Shown one piece after another: positions 34,155 through 42,546 of a stretch of DNA of 64,000 nt; positions within the stretch are counted from its first letter, which is position 1, and each line of letters opens with the position of its first letter. The translations under genes were made by a program, and so were the position numbers. The notes beneath the pieces are model-generated. The model did no database searches, had not been told where the DNA came from, and worked only from the letters and a program-made list of their open reading frames with translations. This DNA comes from Actinomycetota bacterium (lineage in GTDB: Bacteria > Actinomycetota > Actinomycetes > Streptosporangiales > Streptosporangiaceae): the NCBI GenBank assembly GCA_027313705.1, contig DAHVDE010000008.1, positions 40,470-104,469 of the forward strand. The letters are read 5' to 3'.

Positions 34155-34643
34155 ATGAGTCACGACGACCGCCCGGAGGGTCTAGCGGCGTGGACTGATC
34201 TGTGCAATATCGTGGACTCCGTCCGGCTGGCCCTGAACAGGGAGCTCCTGCAGCAGGCCGGGGTAACGCTCGCCGAGAATCTCGTCCTGTGCCACGTGGC
34301 CATGGCTCCCGGACAGCGGCTTCGCATGATAGACATCGCGCAGTTGCTCGCAATCGGCAAAAGCGCGGTGACCAAGACCGTCGACCGTCTTGAGGAGCGC
34401 GGGCTGCTCACCAGGAGCAGGGACAGCGCGGACCGCAGGACCATTTACGCAGTGCTCACGCCGCAAGGAGCGAAGGTATTCGGGCAGACTCAGCCCGTGT
34501 ACGTCGGCGCGGTCGGCCGCTATTTCTCCGGTCTTCTGACTGAAACCGAACTTGCCAGCCTGCGGCACGCATCGGACCGGCTCAAGGCCGAAGTGCCCGG
34601 CTCCGTGACCCGTTCCCCGCAAACCGCAAAGGGCATGCACTGA
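34155..34643 (+). CDS. MarR-family transcriptional regulator
   Basis: 162 residues. Winged-helix elements are MIDIAQLLAIGKSAVTKTVDR near residue 60 (helix-turn-helix), then EERGLLTRSRDSADRRTIYAVLTPQG for the wing, given here by position 80-105. It is divergent from the wrbA copy 2 operon with a perfect 12-bp dyad between them, so it is likely the repressor of that operon and itself, released by a phenolic or quinone ligand. No clear Shine-Dalgarno precedes ATG 34155; leaderless translation is possible. Confidence 0.9.
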   Translation: MSHDDRPEGLAAWTDLCNIVDSVRLALNRELLQQAGVTLAENLVLCHVAMAPGQRLRMIDIAQLLAIGKSAVTKTVDRLEERGLLTRSRDSADRRTIYAVLTPQGAKVFGQTQPVYVGAVGRYFSGLLTETELASLRHASDRLKAEVPGSVTRSPQTAKGMH

Positions 34644-34650
34644 CCGTGCG

Positions 34651-34675
34651 ACTCGCGCTGAAGGCGACTGCGAGT
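34651..34675. terminator. hairpin between convergent marR and ATP-grasp genes
   Basis: ACTCGC (34651-34656) and GCGAGT (34670-34675) can pair across a 13-base loop between two converging genes. It is short, so support is modest. Confidence 0.3.
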
Positions 34676-34691
34676 GACCAGGTCCGTTCCT

Positions 34692-36053
34692 TCAGATGGC
34701 GACTACGCAGTTATCGGCACTGTCGCGCATGACGCTGACGATGCCGGCCGTGCCGTCGCTGAAGAACCTGGAGAACAGGCCGGCCGGGCGCCCGCCGAAC
34801 AGCAGCGGCCCGAACACCGGGGCGACGTCGGCATCGTGAACCTCATCGGCGCCGTCGGCGATCATCGCCAGCCGGCACGACCTCGGCTCGACGAAGGCCT
34901 GCACGACGCTCGTTCCGGCCCTGGCGGCCTCGGTCACGGCGGCTTCCCAGGCCGGCTGGCTGGCCTGGTTGCCGATGACGACCTGCTGGCCGCTCATGCC
35001 CAGGCTGCTCTTGAGCACGAGGGACTCGCGGCTGCCGACGGCGAACGGGACGAGGTCGACGTCGCGGTTGCCCATGGTCGTCCGCCGGTCGGCGAGGATC
35101 CTGGTCCACGGCAGATGCGCGGCCACTAGTGCCCGCTCGGCGGCGCTCATCCACGGCCTGCCCTCAGACAGCAAGCCCATTGTCAGCTTGCTGGACAAGA
35201 ACGTGGAGGTCTGGGTATTCACCAGCAGGCAGCCGTGATCCAGTGCGGCTTGGACCGGCGCGGTGTCGATGCCGAGCTCGGTCCAGTCGGGGATGGTGAA
35301 GTTCCGCAGGCCGAGCGGGTAACGCAGCTGCGGCGGGCAGTCCCAGGCCTGGTGCAGGTCCTCAGGCTCGAAGAAACGCGCGGTGAGGCCAACGTTGTTG
35401 AAGTACTCGGCTTCGAGGTCGAAATACCTGGTGGACTCCACTTTCTGGTCGCGGGCGCTGCCCGTCATCGCGACCCTGGGCGCGACGCCGAGCTCGGCGC
35501 TCAGCGCGCGGAACATCCCGGCGCGAACGGCGAACGGATCGGTAGAGCTGAACGGCACCCGGCCTTCTTCGTCGGCGTAGAGCTTGCGCCACACCTCAAG
35601 GCGGCAGTGCGTCTCCACTGGCCCGCCGATCGCCGCGCTGACGTTGAACTCGAGGAACTGCGGACCGTCAGGTCCGATGACGATGTCCGGCCGCGCCACC
35701 ATGTCCGCGTACCGTTCCTCGGTGAACTGGTCATCGGCAAATAGCTGGTGCTCGCTGGGCGGCATCTGGTACGCGGCCAGCCGCCCGCCGGTCGTGTCCG
35801 CGCTCTCCAGTGCCGCCCGGCGTACCAAGTCGAGCAGGGCGGCGGTCAGCCGGAAAAGCTGGGCGTAAGAGGCCCTGGGCAGCGCGATCGGCGCGGCGGG
35901 CAGCACCGGCTGATACGGCCAGCCTGTGTCGCGGATCTCGTGGCGCAGCATCTCCCTGATGGTGCCGGCGGACGCCGCAGGCGCCAGCCGGCGGCGTCCG
36001 AACCACCGGTGACTGCTGGCCGACCCGGTGCTGATGTCCTCGATTGGGTTCAT
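34692..36053 (-). CDS. ATP-grasp-like ligase (circularly permuted / glutathionylspermidine-synthase-like)
   Basis: 453 residues. FLEFNVSAAIGG near residue 148 and LVLKSSLGMSGQQVVIG near 365 are the metal/substrate and nucleotide-binding stretches of a permuted ATP-grasp fold. VVQAFVEPRSCRLAMI near 405 supplies another nucleotide-binding strand. ATP-grasp enzymes of this group form amide bonds from a carboxylate and an amine via an acyl phosphate. In a cluster without NRPS it is the best candidate for amide formation between an aromatic acid and another unit. It is divergent from the MaoC gene across 55 bases. Confidence 0.65.
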   Translation of the reverse strand: MNPIEDISTGSASSHRWFGRRRLAPAASAGTIREMLRHEIRDTGWPYQPVLPAAPIALPRASYAQLFRLTAALLDLVRRAALESADTTGGRLAAYQMPPSEHQLFADDQFTEERYADMVARPDIVIGPDGPQFLEFNVSAAIGGPVETHCRLEVWRKLYADEEGRVPFSSTDPFAVRAGMFRALSAELGVAPRVAMTGSARDQKVESTRYFDLEAEYFNNVGLTARFFEPEDLHQAWDCPPQLRYPLGLRNFTIPDWTELGIDTAPVQAALDHGCLLVNTQTSTFLSSKLTMGLLSEGRPWMSAAERALVAAHLPWTRILADRRTTMGNRDVDLVPFAVGSRESLVLKSSLGMSGQQVVIGNQASQPAWEAAVTEAARAGTSVVQAFVEPRSCRLAMIADGADEVHDADVAPVFGPLLFGGRPAGLFSRFFSDGTAGIVSVMRDSADNCVVAI

Positions 36054-36108
36054 CCGTCCTCTTCCGGCGTTACGGTCTGAATATCCATCTCACGAAGGAG
36101 CACGACGC

Positions 36109-36600
36109 ATGACCTTACGCCGCGTAGACGACAATGAGTACGTCGAGGAGCATGGCGGTGATTACGAGGATTTCGAGCCCGGAATGGTGATCAGGCACTG
36201 GCCGGGCCGGACGATTTCCGAGGTCGATAACACCTGGCTGACCCTGCTGACCATGAATCAGCACCCGCTGCATTTTGACCAGCACTACGCCCAGGCCGCT
36301 GAGTACGGCCGGATCCTGGTCAACAGCGGGATAACCCTGTGCCTGATCGGGGGCATGACGGTGCAGGCGCTCTCGGCCAGGGCGGTGGCCAATCTCGGCT
36401 GGGACCGGGTCAGGTTGCGCGATCCTGTCTTCGTCGGCGACACGCTGTACGCGACCAGCCGGATCCTCGGCAAACGGCTGTCCGCCTCCCGGCCTGGCAA
36501 CGGCATCATCACCGCGGAGACTACGGGCACCAAGTCGACCGGCGAGACGGTCATCGTGTTCGAGCGCTCGTTCCTGGTTCGCTGCCGCGAGACCGGCTGA
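36109..36600 (+). CDS. MaoC-family dehydratase/hydratase
   Basis: 163-residue hot-dog-fold enzyme. YEDFEPGMVIRHWPGRTISE opens the domain, and the catalytic Asp/His pair lies in MNQHPLHFDQHYA near residue 50. It is close in pattern to mesaconyl-CoA and beta-methylmalyl-CoA hydratases. That matches the nearby CitE-like lyase (39505-40389), since such lyases and MaoC hydratases act together on branched dicarboxyl-CoA esters. ATG 36109 follows GAAGGAGCACG. It is convergent with the seven-gene operon. Confidence 0.86.
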   Translation: MTLRRVDDNEYVEEHGGDYEDFEPGMVIRHWPGRTISEVDNTWLTLLTMNQHPLHFDQHYAQAAEYGRILVNSGITLCLIGGMTVQALSARAVANLGWDRVRLRDPVFVGDTLYATSRILGKRLSASRPGNGIITAETTGTKSTGETVIVFERSFLVRCRETG

Positions 36601-36603
36601 CGC

Positions 36604-37566
36604 TCAGTCAGGGATACCGAGTGCTTCGAAGATGGCCGCCGCCGCGGCCGTGTCCTCCACCGCCATCCCCACCGAGCGGAACACCGAGGTGAGCCGCCGG
36701 GCTCCGGCCTGGCGGCCCGGCACAGCACCGAGTTCGTGCAACTGGTCCAGGCCGGTCAGCCCGGCTGCGATCGCGGCCCTGATCTCGCCGGCCTCCGCGA
36801 GCGCCGCGGCTCGTTCCTCCACGACGACCAGCGCGCCGGCCAGCAGGGCGGGATCGACCTCGATCGCGTTCTCGTGGGTGCCGCCGATCACGTTCAGGTG
36901 CGCTCCTTGAGTCACCCAGCCGGCCAGGACCAGCGGCCTTCGGCCGTCCGTGGCGGTCGCCGTGCAGATGACCTCGGCGTCGGTCACCGCGTCCCTTACC
37001 GTGTCGCACACCGTGACCTTGACCGGGCGCTCAGCGGTGCCGGTCATCCACTCAGCGAAGGCTTCCGCGCTTGCCCGGGTACGGGAGACCACCCGGACCG
37101 ACCGGATCGGAAGGACCGCGCGGACGGCCCGCGCCACCGCGCGCGCCTGTACCCCGGCGCCCACGATGGCCAGGTCGCTGGCATCCTCGCTGGCGCACAG
37201 CCTGGTCGCCAGGCCCGCGACCGCTCCGGTACGGATCGCCGTCAGCTCAGCACCGTCAAGCAGCGCCATGATCCGCCCGGTCGCCAGGTCGGTCAGCACG
37301 GCGACACCGTCGATGAGCGGCAGCCCGCGGCCCGGGTTGCCTGGGGTGAGGGTGGTGATCTTGACGCAGCCGACACCACGCTGCTCCCAGAGCGCCGGGC
37401 CGACGACGAGTTGCCGGCCGGCACCGTGCTCGATGACCGTGCGGCCGCGGGAAGGGACCGAGCCTGCCGACAGGCCGGCGAACGCCTCGGCCAGAGCGTC
37501 CATCACCCGCATCAGCACGCTCGTCCCTGCCATATCGCGCGCGCCGATCAGCGCTGGGCAGGTCAC
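36604..37566 (-). CDS. ornithine cyclodeaminase / mu-crystallin family enzyme
   Basis: 320 residues. NAD(P)-binding motif [16 protein letters not shown] near residue 128, preceded by the [15 protein letters not shown] helix near 107, and [14 protein letters not shown] near 225. Family members cyclise ornithine or lysine with loss of ammonia, reduce cyclic imines, or oxidise opine-like amino acids (SbnB type). It is the last gene of the overlapping operon; it may act on the product of the alpha-oxoamine synthase. The exact reaction is not deducible. Confidence 0.86.
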   Translation of the reverse strand: MTCPALIGARDMAGTSVLMRVMDALAEAFAGLSAGSVPSRGRTVIEHGAGRQLVVGPALWEQRGVGCVKITTLTPGNPGRGLPLIDGVAVLTDLATGRIMALLDGAELTAIRTGAVAGLATRLCASEDASDLAIVGAGVQARAVARAVRAVLPIRSVRVVSRTRASAEAFAEWMTGTAERPVKVTVCDTVRDAVTDAEVICTATATDGRRPLVLAGWVTQGAHLNVIGGTHENAIEVDPALLAGALVVVEERAAALAEAGEIRAAIAAGLTGLDQLHELGAVPGRQAGARRLTSVFRSVGMAVEDTAAAAAIFEALGIPD

Positions 37567-38576
37567 GCGGCGTTCCCGCGGCGGCCGCTGAGCTCCGCCG
37601 CGACTCCGATGATCAGATCCTCCTGCCCGGCGATGGCCTGCCGCCTGCCCAGTTCGAAGAACACATCGCGCGGATCGATCCCGGCTCGCCTGGACTGATC
37701 GAGAACCTGATGCTTGAAACCGGAGAAGACCCCGGCCAGCCCGCTGACGATGCTGATCGAGTCGGTGACCGGCGGTGCGGACATCAGCTCACGTCCAGCG
37801 AAGTCGGCGGCGTCAAGCAGTCCGTACAGGTCGATGCCGGTCGGAAAACCGCTGCGCTCAAGCACGGGCACCAGCACCTCAAGCTGGGTGTTGCCAGCGC
37901 CGGCCCCGAAGCCGCGGGCACAGCCGTCGATGATGCGCGCCCCGGCCTCGGCTGCGGCAACGGAGTTCGCGACGGCCATCCCGAGGTTGTTGTGCCCGTG
38001 AAAGATCACCGGCACATCGGTCGCCGCGCCGATCGCACCGATTCGCTCGGTCACGTCCGCGGGCAGGAAGTGGCCGGCCGAATCCATGATGCCCACCGCC
38101 CGTGCCCCGTAGCGAACGGCCAGGGCAGCCTGGCTGGCGAGTTCGGCCGGGGTGGCCATATGACTCATCATCAGTACGCAGTGGGCTTCGGCACCCGCTT
38201 CGGCAAGAAAGCCCAGATGCCGTTCGGCCAGCGTCATCTCGGTGCAGTGAACGCCGATCCTGATGACATCGGCACCGTGGGCCATGGCGCGGCGCAGATC
38301 ATCGGAGGTACCCCAGCCAGGCAGCATGAACACGCCCATCTTGACGTGCGCAAGTGCGTCCCGCACGGTCGACAGCATGAGGTCGTCGCTGACGGCGCTG
38401 CGTCCCACCTGCAGCGAGGACGCGCCAAGCCCGTTGCCGTGCCCGACCTCTACGACCGGGATCCCGGCCTTGTCGGCCGCCTCCGCGTATCCGCGCAGCG
38501 CCGTCACGCTGAGCTGGTGACGGACCGCATGCTGGCCGTCGCGGAGCGTCGGGTCGTGGATCAGCACCGCGCTCAC
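37563..38576 (-). CDS. DmpG/MhpE-like 4-hydroxy-2-oxovalerate aldolase
   Basis: 337-residue DRE-TIM aldolase. [15 protein letters not shown] at residues 7-21 holds the metal-binding DRDG-type motif, SAGHF near 165, and [14 protein letters not shown] near 191. In catabolic pathways it splits 4-hydroxy-2-oxovalerate to pyruvate and acetaldehyde and channels the aldehyde to DmpF. Its partner dehydrogenase is the next gene upstream with a four-base overlap. Here no extradiol dioxygenase or oxopentenoate hydratase is present, so it may run in the synthetic direction or on a different substrate. Confidence 0.9.
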   Translation of the reverse strand: MSAVLIHDPTLRDGQHAVRHQLSVTALRGYAEAADKAGIPVVEVGHGNGLGASSLQVGRSAVSDDLMLSTVRDALAHVKMGVFMLPGWGTSDDLRRAMAHGADVIRIGVHCTEMTLAERHLGFLAEAGAEAHCVLMMSHMATPAELASQAALAVRYGARAVGIMDSAGHFLPADVTERIGAIGAATDVPVIFHGHNNLGMAVANSVAAAEAGARIIDGCARGFGAGAGNTQLEVLVPVLERSGFPTGIDLYGLLDAADFAGRELMSAPPVTDSISIVSGLAGVFSGFKHQVLDQSRRAGIDPRDVFFELGRRQAIAGQEDLIIGVAAELSGRRGNAA

Positions 38577-39508
38577 CTGGGCACCACGGTCCTGGCCGCG
38601 AACAGGAGCCTGGCGGCGTGCTGCTCGGCGACCAAGATGGCGGCCGAGTTGATGATGTCCAGGTTCCCGGCGTAACCGGGCAGCACGTCACTGTCGGCCA
38701 TGACCTCGATGCAGACGGCCACCTGATCGCCGTTCACCGCGCAGTCGATGACCTCGTATCCTGGCGCGAACCTCCGCACCTGCGTTGCGGCGTCCGCAAC
38801 CACGGCAGCTACCAGCCCGGAGTCTGGCTCGTCGCCGGCGATGATCGCGTGGACGGTGGTCCTGAAGGTGGCCGGCGGCACGGCCGGGCTGATGTTCAGT
38901 ATCGCCTTCGTGTCAAGGACGCCGCTGAAGGTCGTGATCGCGTGCTGGGTCGTCCGCACGTACTCGTCGAGATTGAGGCGGGTGGCCCGCCCCGCGATCT
39001 CGCTGGCTACCGTGGAGACCACCTCGATATAGGCCACTTCGAAATTCCTGGCGAGCGCGTGCGCGACCGGGATCGACGCCTGTCCGCCGCAGCTGATCAG
39101 GCCGACGTCGCGCGCGGCGGGCGCATGCATTCCGGTCACGGTCGGCACCACCATCTGGCCCATCCGGCTGGGGGTGAGGTCGACCAGCAGCGTGTCGAAC
39201 GGTCGCATCAGTTCGTGGTGCTCGATGTGGGACATCGCGTTCGTGGCGTCGAACACGACGTCAAAAGGACGCGGTGCCGCGATGATCGCGCCGATCCCGC
39301 CGGCGCTGACCGGGTAGCCGAGCCGGCTGGCATACCGCAGGCCAGCAGAGTCTGGATTTCGCCCGGCAACCAGCGCGCAGTCAAGGACTCCTGAGCGGTG
39401 AATCTTGCTGACCAGATCCTGGCCGATAGCCCCGGTACCGAGGACGGCGACGGCAGCCGGCATGCTGGTGCCCGGCCGCACGGCGGCGATATCTTCGCTG
39501 GTAGTCAT
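38573..39508 (-). CDS. DmpF/MhpF-like acylating acetaldehyde dehydrogenase
   Basis: 311 residues from ATG 39508. Rossmann loop [14 protein letters not shown] near residue 18, VFDATNA near 90, catalytic Cys in [15 protein letters not shown] near 131, and the C-terminal NLDIINSAA typical of this family. It converts aldehyde, CoA and NAD+ to acyl-CoA, or the reverse. It forms a channelling complex with the aldolase in known systems. Four-base overlaps with both neighbours imply strict co-expression. Confidence 0.9.
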   Translation of the reverse strand: MTTSEDIAAVRPGTSMPAAVAVLGTGAIGQDLVSKIHRSGVLDCALVAGRNPDSAGLRYASRLGYPVSAGGIGAIIAAPRPFDVVFDATNAMSHIEHHELMRPFDTLLVDLTPSRMGQMVVPTVTGMHAPAARDVGLISCGGQASIPVAHALARNFEVAYIEVVSTVASEIAGRATRLNLDEYVRTTQHAITTFSGVLDTKAILNISPAVPPATFRTTVHAIIAGDEPDSGLVAAVVADAATQVRRFAPGYEVIDCAVNGDQVAVCIEVMADSDVLPGYAGNLDIINSAAILVAEQHAARLLFAARTVVPR

Positions 39509-40389
39509 AGCCCGGCCTGCCGCCTTCCTGCACGGTCCTGGCCAAACCTGGCGGTCCATGCGTCTCCGGACGCCACGGTCGCGCGCGCCATCGCGGCGAA
39601 TGGCGGACCGACCATATTGCCGTCTAGCACCGCTATTCCGCCCTCGGCGGCAGCCACGGCATCGGTGATCCGCCGCGCTTGCCTTAAGCCGTCAGGATCG
39701 GGCCGCAGCGCCCGGTTGATCGCCGCCAGTTCGGCCGGATGCACCGTCACCTTGCCGTGGAAACCCATTTCACGGATCCTTTCGATCTCGGTCGCCAGGA
39801 CTTCAGGTTCGGCCAGCCGGAAGTTGGCCGTGTCGATGCAGGCAGTGCCGTACCTGGCGCAGGCCAGCGCCATTGCCTGCCGGGCGGCGAGCAATCCGGC
39901 CCAGGAGATCTCGATGCCGAGGATGGCTGCCAGGTCCGCCGAACCTAAGACGAGCCCGTCGGCGCTGGCGGCGATCGCGTCGATCTCGGCCACCGCCGCC
40001 GGGGTTTCCACGGTTACGAAGATGTCGGGGTGCGCTCCTGCCGAGTCGAGGACACCGCGCATCAGCGTGACCTCGGGCCCTGACCGCACCATCGTCATCA
40101 CGATCAGGCCGGGCTTGACACCGGACTCGGCGAGCATCATCAGGTCGCGGGACGCCTCGATGGTGCTGAACTCGTTGACGCGCACGCCGGTGTTCGCCGG
40201 CTCGGGCGCCTTCTCGAGCGCCGCGAGGCAGATTTCCCTGGCCGCCGCCTTCTTCTGCGGCGGGACACCGTCCTCCAGGTCGATCAGGTGTATGTCAGCG
40301 TCGTAAGACCAGGATTTCACGATCCGGTCAAGCGACAGCGCGGGCGTATACAAGATGCTGCGCGGAATGGCGCGGGTGGCGATGGTCAT
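39505..40389 (-). CDS. HpcH/CitE-type CoA-ester lyase
   Basis: 294 residues from ATG 40389. RSILYTPALS, DLEDGVPPQKK near residue 38, the metal-binding Glu in VTVETPAAVAEID near 133, and GSADLAAILG near 157 are CitE/malyl-CoA-lyase landmarks, and GKVTVHPAELAAIN near 228 is the IHP-type motif. Such lyases cleave or form beta-hydroxyacyl-CoA esters (malyl-CoA, citramalyl-CoA) with acetyl-CoA or pyruvate. It may work with the MaoC hydratase. Substrate is unknown. Confidence 0.86.
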   Translation of the reverse strand: MTIATRAIPRSILYTPALSLDRIVKSWSYDADIHLIDLEDGVPPQKKAAAREICLAALEKAPEPANTGVRVNEFSTIEASRDLMMLAESGVKPGLIVMTMVRSGPEVTLMRGVLDSAGAHPDIFVTVETPAAVAEIDAIAASADGLVLGSADLAAILGIEISWAGLLAARQAMALACARYGTACIDTANFRLAEPEVLATEIERIREMGFHGKVTVHPAELAAINRALRPDPDGLRQARRITDAVAAAEGGIAVLDGNMVGPPFAAMARATVASGDAWTARFGQDRAGRRQAGL

Positions 40390-41639
40390 GAGGGCGTCTC
40401 CTCGGCTAGTTCGGTTGCCTGGCAAGCGCCTGCCTTCGCCAGCACCGCGCACAGATCACGAATCTGCTGGCTGGTCTGGCCGGCGCGAAGCATGACCCGG
40501 AGGCCGGCCGTGCCGCGAGCGACGATCGGGAAGAACACCGGCGAGACATAGAAGCCGGCCTCGAATACCCGCCGGCCCGCATGGATCACGGACTCGTCAC
40601 TAAATGGTATGACCCGGATCGGATATTCCGTTCCCGCATGGTCTGTCTTAAGGTAGGAGTCGAATAGCTGGATATTGGCCCGCAGCTTTCCCTGCAAAGC
40701 GGTCAGCTCCTCGGTTCTGTGAATGTCCGCTGAGGCCAGCGAGGCTCCGACGGCAGCGGTATTCATCGGCTGGGAGTAGCACAAGGCGCCGGCGAACCGC
40801 TCGATTACCCGCAGCGTCGCCTTCTGATAGCCGTCGAGCATGATCGCCGCGCCGCTGGTTCCGAACGCCTTGTTCAAGGTCGCGACCGTGATCGTCCGCT
40901 CGTCAAGCACGGGGCTGTGCGAGCGGATGTAGCCGACGCCGCGGTTACCGTATGCCGAGAGCGAATGCGAGTCGTCGTAGTACACGAGCAGGCCGTATTT
41001 CTCCTGCAGCCCGGCCAGTTCGAGCACCGGCGCGTATCCGCCGAGGCTGTCCGAGCCATCGACGACGTAGCAAACCCGCTCATGCCTTTTGCACATGTCC
41101 TCGATGAAATCGATGGAGTGATGATCACAGGTCGCGATCTCGGTCTCGTCGGCGCAGGCCGGCTTGGCGCCGGCCAGCGACACATGGCAGTTCTTGTCGA
41201 ACAGCATCAGCGGGCGGGTGCCGTTGCCGAGATGCCCGGAGGCGATCAGCGGCAGCAGGCCCGCGCTGGCGACCCCGGCTGAGATCGCGCAGACCACATC
41301 GGCGCTGAAGAGCTCGCCAAGTGACGCCTCTAGCTCAAGCAACGCCGGTATCTGCACGCGGCTGCGCGGAATGCAGTGATCCAGGACACCGAACCGGCGC
41401 AGAGCGGAGATCGCGCCTTCGATGACCTGAGGATGGGAGTCGAGGTCCAGGTAGGAGCAGCAGGTGAAGTTGACGAACTCGTGTCCTTCTGCGGTCCGCA
41501 GCACGCCGTTGTCAAGCTCGGCCACGATCCCGGCCAGCCCGTTGTCCTCGCAAGAGTCCCAGAATGCATTGCCGACGCCGACCGCCTTGTCGTTGTTGCG
41601 ATACCGATGGGCCGGCGTGATGGCCTGCTTGCCGGTCAT
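40386..41639 (-). CDS. PLP-dependent alpha-oxoamine synthase (AONS/ALAS/CqsA-like)
   Basis: 417 residues from ATG 41639. Fold type I PLP enzyme of the BioF/KBL/ALAS family: NFTCCSYLDLDSHP near residue 56, YYDDSHSLSAYGNRG near 222, and the PLP lysine in VATLNKAFGTSGAAI near 255. The enzymes condense an amino acid with an acyl-CoA, losing CO2, to an alpha-aminoketone. A partner that makes acyl-CoA (acylating dehydrogenase) is in the same operon. Which amino acid is used cannot be told from sequence. Confidence 0.85.
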   Translation of the reverse strand: MTGKQAITPAHRYRNNDKAVGVGNAFWDSCEDNGLAGIVAELDNGVLRTAEGHEFVNFTCCSYLDLDSHPQVIEGAISALRRFGVLDHCIPRSRVQIPALLELEASLGELFSADVVCAISAGVASAGLLPLIASGHLGNGTRPLMLFDKNCHVSLAGAKPACADETEIATCDHHSIDFIEDMCKRHERVCYVVDGSDSLGGYAPVLELAGLQEKYGLLVYYDDSHSLSAYGNRGVGYIRSHSPVLDERTITVATLNKAFGTSGAAIMLDGYQKATLRVIERFAGALCYSQPMNTAAVGASLASADIHRTEELTALQGKLRANIQLFDSYLKTDHAGTEYPIRVIPFSDESVIHAGRRVFEAGFYVSPVFFPIVARGTAGLRVMLRAGQTSQQIRDLCAVLAKAGACQATELAEETPS

Positions 41640-42526
41640 CGGCCGCTCTCGGCGCGGTTTCCGGCTGGCTGGTAGTTGTAGACGCCCTTCAGCTTGCGGT
41701 AAGCAGCGGTATAGAGGGCCACGCCGAGCACGTACGGCCGCTGGAAGATCTTCGGATGACGCAGCCAGAAGTTGACGTTGATGTTCATCTCCTCGAGCGA
41801 TTCGGCCTGATGCCACCAGCCGAGCGGAAGGTAGAGCATCTGGCCGGGCTCCAGGATCAGCTCCCGGCGCTCGGCCAGCCTGGCTGCCAGCTTCGGGAAG
41901 CGCGCCCGGTCGACTTCGTCGAAGTCGAAGGCGCGGGACTTGTCACCGAAACCCCGCAGCACCGAACGCGGGTAGTACTCCCAGAACCCTGGCGGCGCGA
42001 TCACGAATCGCTTGCGGCCTTCCAGCGCGATATTGAAGTTCTCCAGCTCGTCGAAATGACTCTGGGTGAAGACGCCCCGGCGGTTGATCCACAGGTTGGC
42101 GGCGTTCAGCGAGCGCCGGTAGCCGAACATTTCCTCGGCATCGAAGCCCAGTACCGCGTTGACGTCTGCCGGGTTGTCGCGGATGTTGGACACGATCCGA
42201 TGCCATCTGCCCTGGCCGGCCTGGTACTTCTCGTCCTCGAAGAACTCCCTGAGCCGTATTTGCCTGGTGGTCCAGCGCTCGGTGTTCTGCTTGCTGCTCG
42301 GCTCTTCGAATAGGGTGACCGTCATCTCCCCGAGACGCTCGGCCACGCCCTCCCTGCCAAGGCCCTGAACGTCGTCAGGCAAGGTGATGACTACGGGGGT
42401 GTCTGCACGGAAAAGCGCCCGCTGTCCGAACGCGGTGAACTGGTCGAAACTGAGCCGCGGTACCGCGACGCCCGCGCTCCCGGTCTCACTCTTGTGAACG
42501 CTGGCCCCCAGATGTGCCGTGTTCAT
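41636..42526 (-). CDS. JmjC/cupin_8-like Fe(II)/2-oxoglutarate oxygenase
   Basis: 296 residues from ATG 42526. The double-stranded beta-helix has the facial triad: HxD in FTQSHFDELENFN near residue 145 and the distal His in LYLPLGWWHQAE near 235, with RKRFVIAPPGFWEYYP between. This matches FIH-like cupin_8 hydroxylases, which use Fe(II), O2 and 2-oxoglutarate, and most act on peptides or small molecules. It would hydroxylate or desaturate the building block made by the operon. Stop overlaps the next start (ATGA). Confidence 0.82.
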   Translation of the reverse strand: MNTAHLGASVHKSETGSAGVAVPRLSFDQFTAFGQRALFRADTPVVITLPDDVQGLGREGVAERLGEMTVTLFEEPSSKQNTERWTTRQIRLREFFEDEKYQAGQGRWHRIVSNIRDNPADVNAVLGFDAEEMFGYRRSLNAANLWINRRGVFTQSHFDELENFNIALEGRKRFVIAPPGFWEYYPRSVLRGFGDKSRAFDFDEVDRARFPKLAARLAERRELILEPGQMLYLPLGWWHQAESLEEMNINVNFWLRHPKIFQRPYVLGVALYTAAYRKLKGVYNYQPAGNRAESGR

Positions 42527-42546
42527 TGGCGCTGTCCTTTTCCTCG

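Noticed and set aside
37563-39508. Aromatic meta-cleavage catabolic operon
   Set aside because: No extradiol dioxygenase, semialdehyde dehydrogenase/hydrolase or oxopentenoate hydratase accompanies the DmpG/DmpF pair.
40386-41639. C5N-unit (manumycin-type) assembly by the alpha-oxoamine synthase
   Set aside because: No amide synthetase/acyl-CoA ligase pair or PKS of the manumycin type accompanies it; the gene context points to another acyl donor.
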